Source of the DNA: Candidatus Tumulicola sp.
GTDB taxonomy: Bacteria; Vulcanimicrobiota; Vulcanimicrobiia; Vulcanimicrobiales; Vulcanimicrobiaceae
NCBI GenBank assembly: GCA_036490475.1
Contig: DASXDT010000002.1
Span: forward strand, 1-64,000
Reading direction: 5' to 3'
Length of the DNA stretch: 64,000 bases
The notes beneath the pieces were generated by a model. That model saw only the letters and a list, made by a program, of their open reading frames with translations. It was not told the DNA's origin and ran no database searches. Position numbers and translations under genes: made by a program. Of the stretch, positions 7,239 to 16,069 are shown in pieces. How positions within the stretch are numbered: the stretch's first letter is position 1; each line of letters opens with the position of its first letter.

Positions 7239-8965
7239 GATGTTGCCGCCTTCGCGACGCCAAACGGTTCTCCGATTTCGTTACGGACGTATTTGCCAGG
7301 CGCAGCTTCGCCGGTAGGCAGCGCATAGGGAGCGACCTCCGGTCCGGCCCTCTCGCCCGACCAAACCGCCCAATCTTCCCACCAGCTGCCGGCGTGACGA
7401 TCGGCGGTCGCCAGCCACTCATCGGCCGACTCGCCGCGGACGGCTTGCGGCTTCACGTAGTACATGCTCTTCTTGCCGCCGGGCGGGTTGACGATGCCGG
7501 CGATGTGACCGGCATTGGTCAACACATACTTCGACGGTCCGCCGACGTGCTGCGTCGTCAGATAGGTCGCGTGCCACGGAGCGATATGGTCGTTCTCCGC
7601 ACCCAGCACGTACAACGGCGTTTCGATCTTCCCGAGGTCGATCGGCGTGCCGTCGATTGTGAACGCGCCGGGACGAACGATCGCGTTATGCAGATAGCAC
7701 GAACGCAAATACTGCGAATGCATCTCGACCGGCATGCGCGTCGAATCGCCGTTCCACGCCAAAATGTCGAACGCTGGAGGCCGCTTGCCCTTGTACCAGC
7801 TGTTGATGACGTAGCTCCAGATAAGATCTTGCGATCGCATCCAATCGAACGTCTTGGCCATCTCGGCCGAATCGAGATATCCGCGCTTGCGCATGCGCTG
7901 CTCGAGTCGATCGATGGTCGCCTCATCAGTAAATATCCCCAGATCTCCCGGGATGCTGAAATCGATGAGCGTGTTGGTGACGGTCGCACTCTTGACGCGG
8001 TCGCCCTGGCCTTTCGCGGCCAAATACGCTAAACCGATGAGCGCTAGCGTGCCCCCCAAGCAGAGCGCACTCACATTGACCTGCTTGCTGCCGGTGATTT
8101 CTTGCACCGCATCGATCGCAGCGAGAAATCCCAAGCGCAAATAGTCGTCCATCTTGTAATGAGACATCGACGCATCGGGATTGCGATAGCTGATCGCAAA
8201 CACCTGATGGCCGTGGCGCACGGCCCACTCGACGAACGACCGCCCCGGCGAAAGGTCCATGATGTAGTACTTATTGATCCACGGCGGGCTGAACAGCATG
8301 GGAACCGCGTGAACGTTCGGCGTCTGCGGCTCGTACGCGATCAATTCGATGAGATCGTTGCGCATCACGACGCGACCCGGAGTAGCGGCGATATTCTTAC
8401 CGACTTCAAAGCCGGCGGCGTCGACTTGGCGTGGATAACCGCCGTTATCTCGCAAGTCGTCCATAAAGTTTTGCATGCCTTGCAACAGGCTCGCGCCGTT
8501 CGTATCCACGGCTTCTTTGATAACGCCCGGATTCAACCACGGAACGTTGCTCGGCGACGCAGCGTCCAGCATGAGCTGCATCGCGAATCGCGCCTTGCGA
8601 CGCGTCGCTTCGGAAACTCGAGCGCCATCGATCAGCGCCATCGCCGCTTGCGAACGGATACGAAACTCTTCGACCACGCCGGCTAACATCGGATTGGAAC
8701 GCCATTCCGCGTCGGAAAAGCGCTTGTCGGCGGGGTCGAGAACGACCGGCATGATCGGTTCCTGACCGCTGAAGCGACGCAGCATGTTCAAGCCGACGTT
8801 TTGCTCGGCTAAGGCAAATCCCGAAAGCCATGCGCTCAGGCGCATCGGATCGGAAAGCGCGTCGTTCATGACGTCGCGCAGCGCATCGCCCATCGACGCC
8901 GGGTCCACCCCGGTCATTTCGATTCCGTAACCTAGATCGTCGGCCGCAATCATCACATGTACCAT
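7235..8965 (-). CDS. phaC: Class I-type poly(3-hydroxyalkanoate) synthase
   Basis: A 576-residue protein that polymerises (R)-3-hydroxyacyl-CoA into PHA on granules. An N-terminal PhaC_N region (residues 60-240) is followed by an alpha/beta-hydrolase core. The lipase-like box is SALCLGGT with nucleophile Cys302, Asp459 in GAENDH and His487 in NAGHIAG. Length fits class I enzymes without a separate PhaE/PhaR subunit. The first four codons overlap the upstream reductase gene; an ATG five codons in (MIAADD) is an equally good start. It is flanked by two acetoacetyl-CoA reductase-like genes and a phasin, which completes the pathway from 3-ketoacyl-CoA to polymer. Confidence 0.93.
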   Translation of the reverse strand: MVHVMIAADDLGYGIEMTGVDPASMGDALRDVMNDALSDPMRLSAWLSGFALAEQNVGLNMLRRFSGQEPIMPVVLDPADKRFSDAEWRSNPMLAGVVEEFRIRSQAAMALIDGARVSEATRRKARFAMQLMLDAASPSNVPWLNPGVIKEAVDTNGASLLQGMQNFMDDLRDNGGYPRQVDAAGFEVGKNIAATPGRVVMRNDLIELIAYEPQTPNVHAVPMLFSPPWINKYYIMDLSPGRSFVEWAVRHGHQVFAISYRNPDASMSHYKMDDYLRLGFLAAIDAVQEITGSKQVNVSALCLGGTLALIGLAYLAAKGQGDRVKSATVTNTLIDFSIPGDLGIFTDEATIDRLEQRMRKRGYLDSAEMAKTFDWMRSQDLIWSYVINSWYKGKRPPAFDILAWNGDSTRMPVEMHSQYLRSCYLHNAIVRPGAFTIDGTPIDLGKIETPLYVLGAENDHIAPWHATYLTTQHVGGPSKYVLTNAGHIAGIVNPPGGKKSMYYVKPQAVRGESADEWLATADRHAGSWWEDWAVWSGERAGPEVAPYALPTGEAAPGKYVRNEIGEPFGVAKAATS

Positions 8966-9708
8966 CCGCCATTGACGTTATACACCGCGCCGGTAATGTA
9001 CGCGGCTTTGTCATCGACCAGGAACCGTACGACGTGGGCAACCTCGTCGGGTTGTCCTAAGCGACGCTTGGGCGTTTGCGAGATCGCCATCTCGATCGCT
9101 TCCGACGGCATCGCCTTGGTCATCTCGGTTTCGATGAAGCCGGGCGCTACGGCATTCACCGTGATTTGACTCTTCGCAACTTCGAGCGCGACGGTTTTCG
9201 TGAGGCCGATCAAGCCGGCTTTCGCAGCAGCGTAGTTGGCCTGTCCAAAGTTTCCACTCTCGCCGACGACCGAACTGATGTTAACGATCCGGCCGAACTT
9301 TTGTGCGATCATCGGTTCGAGAACGGCTTTCGTCATGAAAAACGGCCCGGACAGATTGACCTGCAGAACCGTTTGCCATTCGTCTTCGGTCATCTTGCGC
9401 ACGGTGTGATCGCGCGTGATGCCGGCGTTGTTGATCAGGTAGTCGATCCGGCCGTGCTGTGCGAGAATCCGCTCGATGGACTCGCGACAGGATGCGGGAA
9501 CGCCGACATCTCCTTCGTAAAAATGAACTCGCGATGCGCTCCCGTTCAGGTGACTGCGCAAGGTGTCGGTCCGCTCGCGGTCGATCGGTAGACCAAGGAC
9601 GGCGACCGTTGCGCCGTCAGACGCTAGGAGGCGGCTAATCGCTCCGCCGATGCCGCGAGAACCGCCCGTTACGACGGCGACGCGATGTTCGAGTGGTAAA
9701 CTGCTCAC
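8953..9708 (-). CDS. SDR-family acetoacetyl-CoA / 3-oxoacyl reductase (PhaB/FabG type)
   Basis: A 251-residue short-chain dehydrogenase. The NADP-binding motif is VVTGGSRGIGGAI, followed by NNAGI, the catalytic Ser in NISSVVGESGN and YAAAK with Tyr and Lys. The C-terminus FLVDDKAAYITGAVYNVNGG is of FabG/PhaB type. Just upstream of and overlapping phaC, it probably supplies (R)-3-hydroxyacyl-CoA. FabG and PhaB functions cannot be separated by eye. It is a tandem paralogue of the next upstream gene, from which it is about 60% identical by inspection of shared blocks. Confidence 0.88.
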   Translation of the reverse strand: MSSLPLEHRVAVVTGGSRGIGGAISRLLASDGATVAVLGLPIDRERTDTLRSHLNGSASRVHFYEGDVGVPASCRESIERILAQHGRIDYLINNAGITRDHTVRKMTEDEWQTVLQVNLSGPFFMTKAVLEPMIAQKFGRIVNISSVVGESGNFGQANYAAAKAGLIGLTKTVALEVAKSQITVNAVAPGFIETEMTKAMPSEAIEMAISQTPKRRLGQPDEVAHVVRFLVDDKAAYITGAVYNVNGGWYM

Positions 9709-9751
9709 GCGCTAGATTTACAAAGCGCGACTTCAATTTACCTTTAGTCGC

Positions 9752-10495
9752 CTACATATCCAGGCCGCCGTTGACGGCGAAGACGGCTCCAGTGATGTAG
9801 CTCGCGTCGTCCTCAAGCAAGAACTGAACGACCCGCGCGACTTCTTCGGGCTTGCCGAGACGGCGTTGCGGAATTTTCTCGATCACTTTTTCGAGCGCGG
9901 CTTCCGGAATCGCCTGAACCATCTCGGTAGCAATGAAACCGGGCGCGACGCAGTTGACGGTGATCCCTTTCGGAGCCATCTCGAGCGCAAGGCTTTTCGT
10001 GAATCCAAAAAGACCGGCTTTCGAGGCCGCATAATTGGCTTGGCCGATGTTTCCGGTTTCACCGATGACCGAGCTAATCATGACGATGCGCCCGGAACCG
10101 CGCGCAATCATGTGCTCGAGCACCGCCTTGGTCATATTGAATCCGCCCGACAGGTTAACGTCGAGCACTTGGTGCCAATCCTCGACGGTCATCTTCCGAA
10201 CCGTTTTATCGATCGTGATGCCGGCATTATTGACGAGATAGTCGACGCGGCCGAACGTCTGCATGACTTCTTCGAACACGCGGTTACAGTCGGCTGCGTC
10301 GTCGACGCGCCCCTGATGAATCGAAATCTTTGCGCCATCGGCGGTCATCTCGTCTTTGAAACGACGAGCGCTCTCTTCGCCCCGGCTATATCCCGCTGCA
10401 ACCGCCGCGCCATTGCGAGCGAGGTATTTGGTGATGGCGCCTCCGATACCGCGCGTTCCGCCCGTAACGAGTGCGACCCGGCCATCTAAAACCAT
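9752..10495 (-). CDS. SDR-family acetoacetyl-CoA reductase (PhaB/FabG type), second copy
   Basis: A 247-residue SDR with VTGGTRGIGGAI, NNAGITIDKTVRKMT, the Ser in MISSVIGETGNIGQ and YAASK. The start is placed at MVLDGRV because GGAGGT lies 6 bases before this ATG; an ATG two codons earlier abuts the SD. The phrase 'GFTKSLALEMAPKGITVN' and the length are typical of PhaB. With the following reductase it makes a tandem pair feeding phaC. The 57-bp gap to pstB contains a GC-rich hairpin (CGCGTCG/CGACGCG) without a T run, so read-through from pst is possible. Confidence 0.88.
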   Translation of the reverse strand: MVLDGRVALVTGGTRGIGGAITKYLARNGAAVAAGYSRGEESARRFKDEMTADGAKISIHQGRVDDAADCNRVFEEVMQTFGRVDYLVNNAGITIDKTVRKMTVEDWHQVLDVNLSGGFNMTKAVLEHMIARGSGRIVMISSVIGETGNIGQANYAASKAGLFGFTKSLALEMAPKGITVNCVAPGFIATEMVQAIPEAALEKVIEKIPQRRLGKPEEVARVVQFLLEDDASYITGAVFAVNGGLDM

Positions 10496-10552
10496 GTGCA
10501 TACCTCCGAGGCGCGTCGTTCGCCGCGGAACGGCGGTTCCCGTTCGACGCGA

Positions 10553-11332
10553 TTAGCCGAATCGACCGGTGATGTAGTCTTCGGTGCGGCGGTCTACCGG
10601 CTTGGTAAAGATCCGGGATGTCTCGCCCATTTCGATCAGCCGTCCGATGCCGGTTTCGTCCGCCAGCATGAAGGCCGAATATTTCGAGACGCGAGCGGCT
10701 TGTTGCATGTTGTGCGTGACGACCACAATCGCGTACCGATCGGTCAGCGACGTCATCAGTTCTTCGATGCTCAGCGTTGAAATTGGATCGAGCGAGGATG
10801 TCGGCTCGTCCATCAGCAGCACCTCGGGTTCGACTGCCAGCGCTCGCGCGATGCACAATCGCTGCTGCTGGCCGCCCGAAAGCGTCGTCGCGGGCTTGTG
10901 CAGCTTGTCGCGCACCTCGTCCCACAACGCGGCGCCACGCAAGGCGTGCTCGGCGGCGTTCATGCGCTCGGCAGCCGACAGGGAACGGCTCAATCCGGCC
11001 GTGACGTTTCCTAAAATGGAGAGCGTCGGGAATGGATTGGCGCGTTGAAACACCATGCCGACGCGACGCCGCAGTTCGACGACGCTGATGTCCGAATCGT
11101 AGACGTCCCGGTCGCCCAACATCACTTTACCGTGCGCGTACGCTCCGGGGGCGATCTCGTGAATTCGGTTGAGACAGCGCAGTAGCGTGGTTTTTCCGCA
11201 GCCCGACGGCCCCATCAACGCGGTGACGGCGTTAGCCGCGAACGCCATGGTGACTCCGGCGACCGCTTCGCGCGAGCCGTAGAACGCGTTAAGGTCCTCG
11301 ACGCGCATCGGCGGTGGCGCGGTGGCGTTCAT
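10553..11332 (-). CDS. pstB: Phosphate ABC transporter ATP-binding protein PstB
   Basis: 259 residues. Walker A is GPSGCGKTTLLRCLNR, the Q-loop MVFQRANPFP, the signature LSGGQQQRLCIARALA, Walker B LLMDEPTSSLDP and the H-loop VVTHN. Spacing and the 'NRIHEIAPGAYAHG' region are specific to PstB. It powers high-affinity phosphate import through PstCA. Its ATG overlaps the pstA stop (ATGA). Confidence 0.96.
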   Translation of the reverse strand: MNATAPPPMRVEDLNAFYGSREAVAGVTMAFAANAVTALMGPSGCGKTTLLRCLNRIHEIAPGAYAHGKVMLGDRDVYDSDISVVELRRRVGMVFQRANPFPTLSILGNVTAGLSRSLSAAERMNAAEHALRGAALWDEVRDKLHKPATTLSGGQQQRLCIARALAVEPEVLLMDEPTSSLDPISTLSIEELMTSLTDRYAIVVVTHNMQQAARVSKYSAFMLADETGIGRLIEMGETSRIFTKPVDRRTEDYITGRFG

Positions 11333-12171
11333 CGCTCCGTCCTCGGAGTGAGCACGAGCCGGGCCAAGACGTTGAGGATAAACACTGCCGCGATCAAAAG
11401 CAGCGCTCCGGCCCACGCCTGGGCATGCCAGCTTTCGTACGGCGAAATAGCATAGGTAAAGACCTGTAACGGCAACTGCGCCATCGGCTGCGCCGGATTC
11501 AGCTCCCAGAACTGGCTGCCGAAGGCGGTAAACAGCAGCGGCGCCGTTTCGCCGGTAACGCGCGCGATCGCTAATAGTAATCCGGTCGTGATCGCTGGGC
11601 GAGCGGCCGGAACGACGATTCGCATCGTCGTCGCGAACTCGGAAAGTCCGAGTGCGAGCGCGCCTTCTCGAATCGACCGTGGCACGCTTCGAATGGCTTC
11701 TTCCGACGTTCGCAGGATAATCGGCAGCATCAGTATTGCGAACGCAACCGATGCGGACAATGCCGAAAAATGCCGGAACGGTGCGACCAATAGCGTGTAC
11801 GCAAACAACCCGATGGCGATGCTCGGAATACCGGATAACACGTCCGAAAGAAAACGCACCGCTTCGGGAAGCCATCCACGGCCGAACAACGCTAAAAAGA
11901 GCGCGCAGAGCAAACCGATCGGCAACGCCAACAGCGTCGCGATGGCGACCGTGATCAGCGTGCCCACGATACCGTTGGCAACGCCGCCGCCGGGTTCGCC
12001 CACAGGCACCGGCAGTTGCGTGAGAAACGCCGGATTGATCGCTCGCGCTCCCGCAATCGCGACGTATCCGAGGATGAGAATTAAAATCGCAGCGCCGATC
12101 AACGCACAGAGCGCGGTGACGGTGCCGCCGATCCAACTGGCGGTATGGCGGGATGCGAGCGACCGGTTCAC
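11329..12171 (-). CDS. pstA: Phosphate ABC transporter permease PstA
   Basis: A 280-residue membrane protein with six predicted helices. A BPD_transp_1 signature lies around EEAIRSVPRSIREGALALG, typical of the EAA loop that contacts PstB. It overlaps pstC at its start and pstB at its end, giving a translationally coupled operon. Confidence 0.94.
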   Translation of the reverse strand: MNRSLASRHTASWIGGTVTALCALIGAAILILILGYVAIAGARAINPAFLTQLPVPVGEPGGGVANGIVGTLITVAIATLLALPIGLLCALFLALFGRGWLPEAVRFLSDVLSGIPSIAIGLFAYTLLVAPFRHFSALSASVAFAILMLPIILRTSEEAIRSVPRSIREGALALGLSEFATTMRIVVPAARPAITTGLLLAIARVTGETAPLLFTAFGSQFWELNPAQPMAQLPLQVFTYAISPYESWHAQAWAGALLLIAAVFILNVLARLVLTPRTER

Positions 12172-13121
12172 GAGCGCGTCCTCAAAACCACCCAGAGCAA
12201 GAGCCGGGCGATCGCGTTGACGACAAAGCTTACGATAAACAATATAAGACCGAGTTCGATCAAGGCGCTGATGTACACATTGCCGTTGGCTTCGGTGAAT
12301 TCGTTGGCGATGACGCTCGCAAGCGTGTACGACGGCGCGAACAGCGACGCGGCGATTTGCGGACGATTACCGATAACCATCGTCGTCGCAATCGTTTCAC
12401 CTAACGCGCGTCCGAGCGCGAGCACGATAGCGCCGAAAATCCCGGCGCGTGAAGCGGGCAACACGACGCGCGCAACGGTTTCCCATTTGGTCGCACCGAG
12501 CGACATCGACGCCTCGCGCAAATCGCCGCCGACCGCCACGATCACTTCGCGGCTTATCGCCGTGACCGTCGGTAAAATCATGAACGACAAGACCAATCCG
12601 GCAGTCAGCATACCGACGCCGCTGATCGGACCTTGGAAGATCGGCAAGAAGCCGAGATATTTTTGCAGCGCCGGACCGATAACCGTACGGACCAACGGCG
12701 CGAGTACGAACAGGCCCCACAAACCGAAGACCACGCTGGGAACCGCCGCCAGCAATTCGATAACGAAACCCAGTGGACGAGCCAACCATCGCGGCGCGAA
12801 CTCGGCAAGAAACGTCGCAGCCAGAATACCGACCACGCCCGCGAGCACGATTGCAACCAGCGAGCTGACGAGGGTTCCGTAAATCAGCGGCAGCGCGCCG
12901 AACTGCTGCGTCACCGGATTCCATTGGGACGTCCAGAGAAACTTGAAGCCGAACTTGTGCAGGGACGGCCACGAACCCGCAACGAGTTCGATAAACAGCA
13001 ACGCGACCACTAGGACGAACAGTCCCACGGCCGCGTTGACGACGAAAAGAAAGACTCGGTCTCCCGCAGCCGCGGTACGGTTGCGGCGGGGCGCGTCGCC
13101 CCGCGGCCGCGAAACGGACAT
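12168..13121 (-). CDS. pstC: Phosphate ABC transporter permease PstC
   Basis: 317 residues, six predicted helices. The N-terminal cytoplasmic segment is followed by FLFVVNAAVGLFVLVVALLF. The EAA-type loop is REVIVAVGGDLREASMSLGA and PstC-type periplasmic loops are present. It forms the channel with PstA. It follows pstS by 16 bp and overlaps pstA by 4 bp. Confidence 0.94.
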   Translation of the reverse strand: MSVSRPRGDAPRRNRTAAAGDRVFLFVVNAAVGLFVLVVALLFIELVAGSWPSLHKFGFKFLWTSQWNPVTQQFGALPLIYGTLVSSLVAIVLAGVVGILAATFLAEFAPRWLARPLGFVIELLAAVPSVVFGLWGLFVLAPLVRTVIGPALQKYLGFLPIFQGPISGVGMLTAGLVLSFMILPTVTAISREVIVAVGGDLREASMSLGATKWETVARVVLPASRAGIFGAIVLALGRALGETIATTMVIGNRPQIAASLFAPSYTLASVIANEFTEANGNVYISALIELGLILFIVSFVVNAIARLLLWVVLRTRS

Positions 13122-13137
13122 CTCTAATTACGCGATG

Positions 13138-14163
13138 TTAGACATGCATCGAGGAAAGGGTCTTGCGCGCAGCGCTACCGACCGCGGGCGGTAGCGGGAC
13201 GTAGTCCAAACCGCCTGCGATGCGTTGGGCGCCGGCCCCAACGAGCCATTCAAGAATTTGCTGCAACACTTTTCCTTTGGCTTTGTCTTGCGGGTTCTGG
13301 TACACGACCGCCCAACTGAAACCGGCGATCGGGTAACACGCCGCGCACTTGGCGTTGACAATCGAGAAATTTTCCGGGCTTACGTCGGGGCGGGTCTCCG
13401 CCGCGGCGTGCACCGCCGAAGGACTGTAAGTGACGAACTTGCCGGCCGCATTCTGCAGGACCGCTTGCGACATTTTGTTTTGCAACGCGTACGCGGCCTC
13501 GACATAACCGATGGCACCCGGATTGTTGGTGACTTGACCGGCCAAACCTTCGCTGCCCTTGCCGCCGATCGCGCTCTGTGCCGGCCACGTAACGCTCTTA
13601 CCGGTTCCGACCTTCGACTTCCAATCGGACGAAACCACGCTCAGATAATCGGTGAAAATATACGTCGTTCCCGAACCATCGGAACGATGCACCACGACGA
13701 CGGGCGTGCTCGGAAGCTTCTTGCCCGGATTGAGCTTGGCGATTCGCGGATCGTTCCAGTTCGCAATCGTACCGAGGAAGAGAGCCGACAGTACCGAGGG
13801 CGACAAGCGCACCCCATCAACGCCGGGAAGATTGTAGACCACCGAAACGCCGCCAAGCGCGACCGGCACTTGCAGGACGGCTCCGCCGCCGGCTGAGGCC
13901 GCTTTGACTTCGCCGGCATTCATCGGCACGTCGGTCGCTCCGAAGTCGACCGTGCGCTGCGTGAACTGCTGAATGCCGCCGCCGCTGCCGATCGATTGAT
14001 AGTTGACTTGGACGTCCGAGTGGGTCTTGCCGTACTCAAAGAACGCCTTGGAAAAGAACGGATAGTCAAAGGTCGACCCGGCCCCGGTCAGCTGCGTCGC
14101 CGCCATCGCGGGAGCTACCGTCATAAAAAGCGCCGCTCCAAGCAGCGCCAAACTTTTTCGCAT
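13138..14163 (-). CDS. pstS: Phosphate-binding protein PstS
   Basis: A 341-residue secreted protein. The signal peptide ends at PAMA, with no lipobox Cys. The phosphate-binding signatures are GAGSTFDYPFFSK, SIGSGGGIQQF and VVVHRSDGSGTTYIFTDYLS, where Ser, Arg, Asp and Thr ligate the anion. It delivers phosphate to PstCA in the periplasm. First gene of pstSCAB, preceded by a PHO-box-like repeat and GGAGGAG ribosome-binding site. Confidence 0.95.
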   Translation of the reverse strand: MRKSLALLGAALFMTVAPAMAATQLTGAGSTFDYPFFSKAFFEYGKTHSDVQVNYQSIGSGGGIQQFTQRTVDFGATDVPMNAGEVKAASAGGGAVLQVPVALGGVSVVYNLPGVDGVRLSPSVLSALFLGTIANWNDPRIAKLNPGKKLPSTPVVVVHRSDGSGTTYIFTDYLSVVSSDWKSKVGTGKSVTWPAQSAIGGKGSEGLAGQVTNNPGAIGYVEAAYALQNKMSQAVLQNAAGKFVTYSPSAVHAAAETRPDVSPENFSIVNAKCAACYPIAGFSWAVVYQNPQDKAKGKVLQQILEWLVGAGAQRIAGGLDYVPLPPAVGSAARKTLSSMHV

Positions 14164-14218
14164 CTATGCTCCTCCGCACGAAGTGCAATCCAAAACTCCC
14201 CCCATTCTGTCGGCCCAA

Positions 14219-14236
14219 GAATAAGATTAGATTAAG
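14219..14236 (-). promoter_or_regulatory. PHO-box-like direct repeat upstream of pstS
   Basis: On the minus strand CTTAATC-TAAT-CTTATTC: two related heptamers separated by 4 bp (11-bp period). This is the architecture of PhoB/PhoP boxes, and it lies about 55 bp before the pstS ATG. A weak -10 (CAGAAT) lies 9 bp downstream. Inference from architecture and gene context; the heptamer itself differs from the E. coli one. Confidence 0.5.
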
Positions 14237-14260
14237 ACTACGTAGCGGAGGCGTTAAGGT

Positions 14261-16069
14261 ATGGTTGGTGCGGACGGGGCCGCCGGGCGGCTCGCGGTAG
14301 GCCTGACGGGCGGCCACTGCCGAAAGCGGCGTGCGATGCCTTCCGATCTCAGACCTTCGCTCCCCGAACTGCGCCACACGGCCGCGCACGTGCTGGCGTA
14401 CGCCGTCATGGACCTATTTCCGGACGCAAAGCCGACGATCGGCCCTTCGATCGAAAGCGGCTTCTACTACGATTTCGACAAGCCCGGCGGGTTCACGCCC
14501 GACGACTTGATTCGGCTCGAAGCCCGTATGCACGAGATCGTGGCTGCCGACTACCCGATGACCGGCCGGGCAGTGACCCGGGATGAAGCGCTCAGCTACT
14601 TCAAGGACAACCCATATAAAGTAGAGCTCGCTAGCGACATCCCGGAGGGCGAGCCGATCACGCTGTATACCATCGGTGAATTTACCGACCTCTGCCGGGG
14701 TGGACACGCCGATTCGACGGGGGCAATTGGAGCGCTCAAACTCACCGGCATCGCCGGAGCCTACTGGCGCGGCAACGAGGCCAATCCGATGCTCCAGCGG
14801 ATCTACGGGACCGCCTGGTATGACCGCGACGAGCTGGCCGCGTATCTGCAGCAAGTCGAAGAAGCGCTCAAGCGCGACCATCGCAAACTCGGTGCCGAAC
14901 TCGATCTGTATTCGATCGAGGACGACGCCGGCACGGGTTTGGTATTCTGGCATCCAAAGGGCGCGATCGTCCGCGGCTTGATCGAAGAGTTCATCCGCAA
15001 AGGTTTGCGCGAGCGCGGATACCAGCCGGTGGTCACGCCACATGTCGTTAGCGAGAAGCTCTACGAAATATCCGGTCATCTCGAAAACTACGCGACCAAC
15101 ATGTTCGGTCCGCTCGAGGTCGAGGAACAACGTTTCCGTCTCAAACCAATGAACTGCCCGGGTCACATTTTGATCTATCGGAGCCGTCCCCACAGTTACC
15201 GAGAACTTCCGATTCGCTACAGCGAATTCGGCACCGTCTACCGGTACGAACGTTCGGGCGTCGTGCACGGTTTAACGCGCGTGCGCGGTTTTACCCAAGA
15301 CGACGCACATTTGTTCTGCACGCCGGAACAGTTGCAGGGCGAGTTCGAACGCACGCTCGACGAGGCAATGCGCTTGATGAAAGCGTTCGAGTTTCGCGAC
15401 GTCGAGTACGTATTGTCGCGCCGAGAAACAGCCGAACGCGGCGACACGGATGCGATTGCCGAAGCGGCCATCCGCAACGCGCTCGAACGGTACGATCTAC
15501 CGTACGAGGTCGACGAAACCGGCGGAGCGTTTTACGGACCAAAACTCGATATCAACGTGCGCGATGCGATCGGCCGAAAATGGCAACTCGGAACCGTGCA
15601 AGTCGATTTCGTGCTGCCGCACCGCTTCGACCTAAAATATCGTGCGTCGGACGGCCACGATCGTACGCCGGTTATGATCCATCGCGCGCTTGCGGGCTCG
15701 CTCGAACGGTTCTTCGGAATTCTAGTCGAGCACTACGGCGGAGCGTTTCCCGCCTGGCTCGCACCGGTGCAAGTCGCGATTTTGCCGATCGCCGAGCGCC
15801 ACCTTGCATACGCGCGGGAGTGCGGCGCCGTCCTCGACGCGGCCGGGTTCCGCGTGGAAGTCGATGAGAGCAACGAAAAGCTCGGCTATAAAATACGACA
15901 TTGGAAAACGTTAAAAATACCGTATGTTTTGGTCGTCGGCGATCAAGAGTCGCAGGACGCCACGGTCAACGTCAACGAACGCGGTATAGAAGCGAAACGT
16001 ACGCTTTCGCTCGCTGCATTTTCTGACGAACTGCGCGCCGCGGTCGACAGTAAGAAGGGTCTTCGATGA
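14261..16069 (+). CDS. thrS: Threonine--tRNA ligase lacking the N-terminal TGS domain
   Basis: Charges tRNA-Thr. The protein begins only about 35 residues before the editing (HxxxH, TAAHVLAYAV) domain, so the TGS domain present in most ThrRS is missing. The editing domain includes DLCRGGHADSTG. The class II core has motif 2 (YRYERSGVVHGLTRVRGFTQ), Zn ligands in MNCPGH and DDAHLF, motif 3 near HRALAGSLERFFG and the C-terminal anticodon-binding domain. Start taken at ATG 14261 because of GGAGG 9 bp upstream; ATG 14336 (MPSDLRPS) is an alternative that fits the homologous region better but has a poor ribosome-binding site. Divergent from pstS. Confidence 0.94.
   Translation: MVGADGAAGRLAVGLTGGHCRKRRAMPSDLRPSLPELRHTAAHVLAYAVMDLFPDAKPTIGPSIESGFYYDFDKPGGFTPDDLIRLEARMHEIVAADYPMTGRAVTRDEALSYFKDNPYKVELASDIPEGEPITLYTIGEFTDLCRGGHADSTGAIGALKLTGIAGAYWRGNEANPMLQRIYGTAWYDRDELAAYLQQVEEALKRDHRKLGAELDLYSIEDDAGTGLVFWHPKGAIVRGLIEEFIRKGLRERGYQPVVTPHVVSEKLYEISGHLENYATNMFGPLEVEEQRFRLKPMNCPGHILIYRSRPHSYRELPIRYSEFGTVYRYERSGVVHGLTRVRGFTQDDAHLFCTPEQLQGEFERTLDEAMRLMKAFEFRDVEYVLSRRETAERGDTDAIAEAAIRNALERYDLPYEVDETGGAFYGPKLDINVRDAIGRKWQLGTVQVDFVLPHRFDLKYRASDGHDRTPVMIHRALAGSLERFFGILVEHYGGAFPAWLAPVQVAILPIAERHLAYARECGAVLDAAGFRVEVDESNEKLGYKIRHWKTLKIPYVLVVGDQESQDATVNVNERGIEAKRTLSLAAFSDELRAAVDSKKGLR

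Noticed and set aside
11333-12136. Upstream extension of pstB to give a 527-aa protein
   Set aside because: It is the antisense-like alternate frame of pstA, Arg-rich with no family features; PstB starts at 11332.
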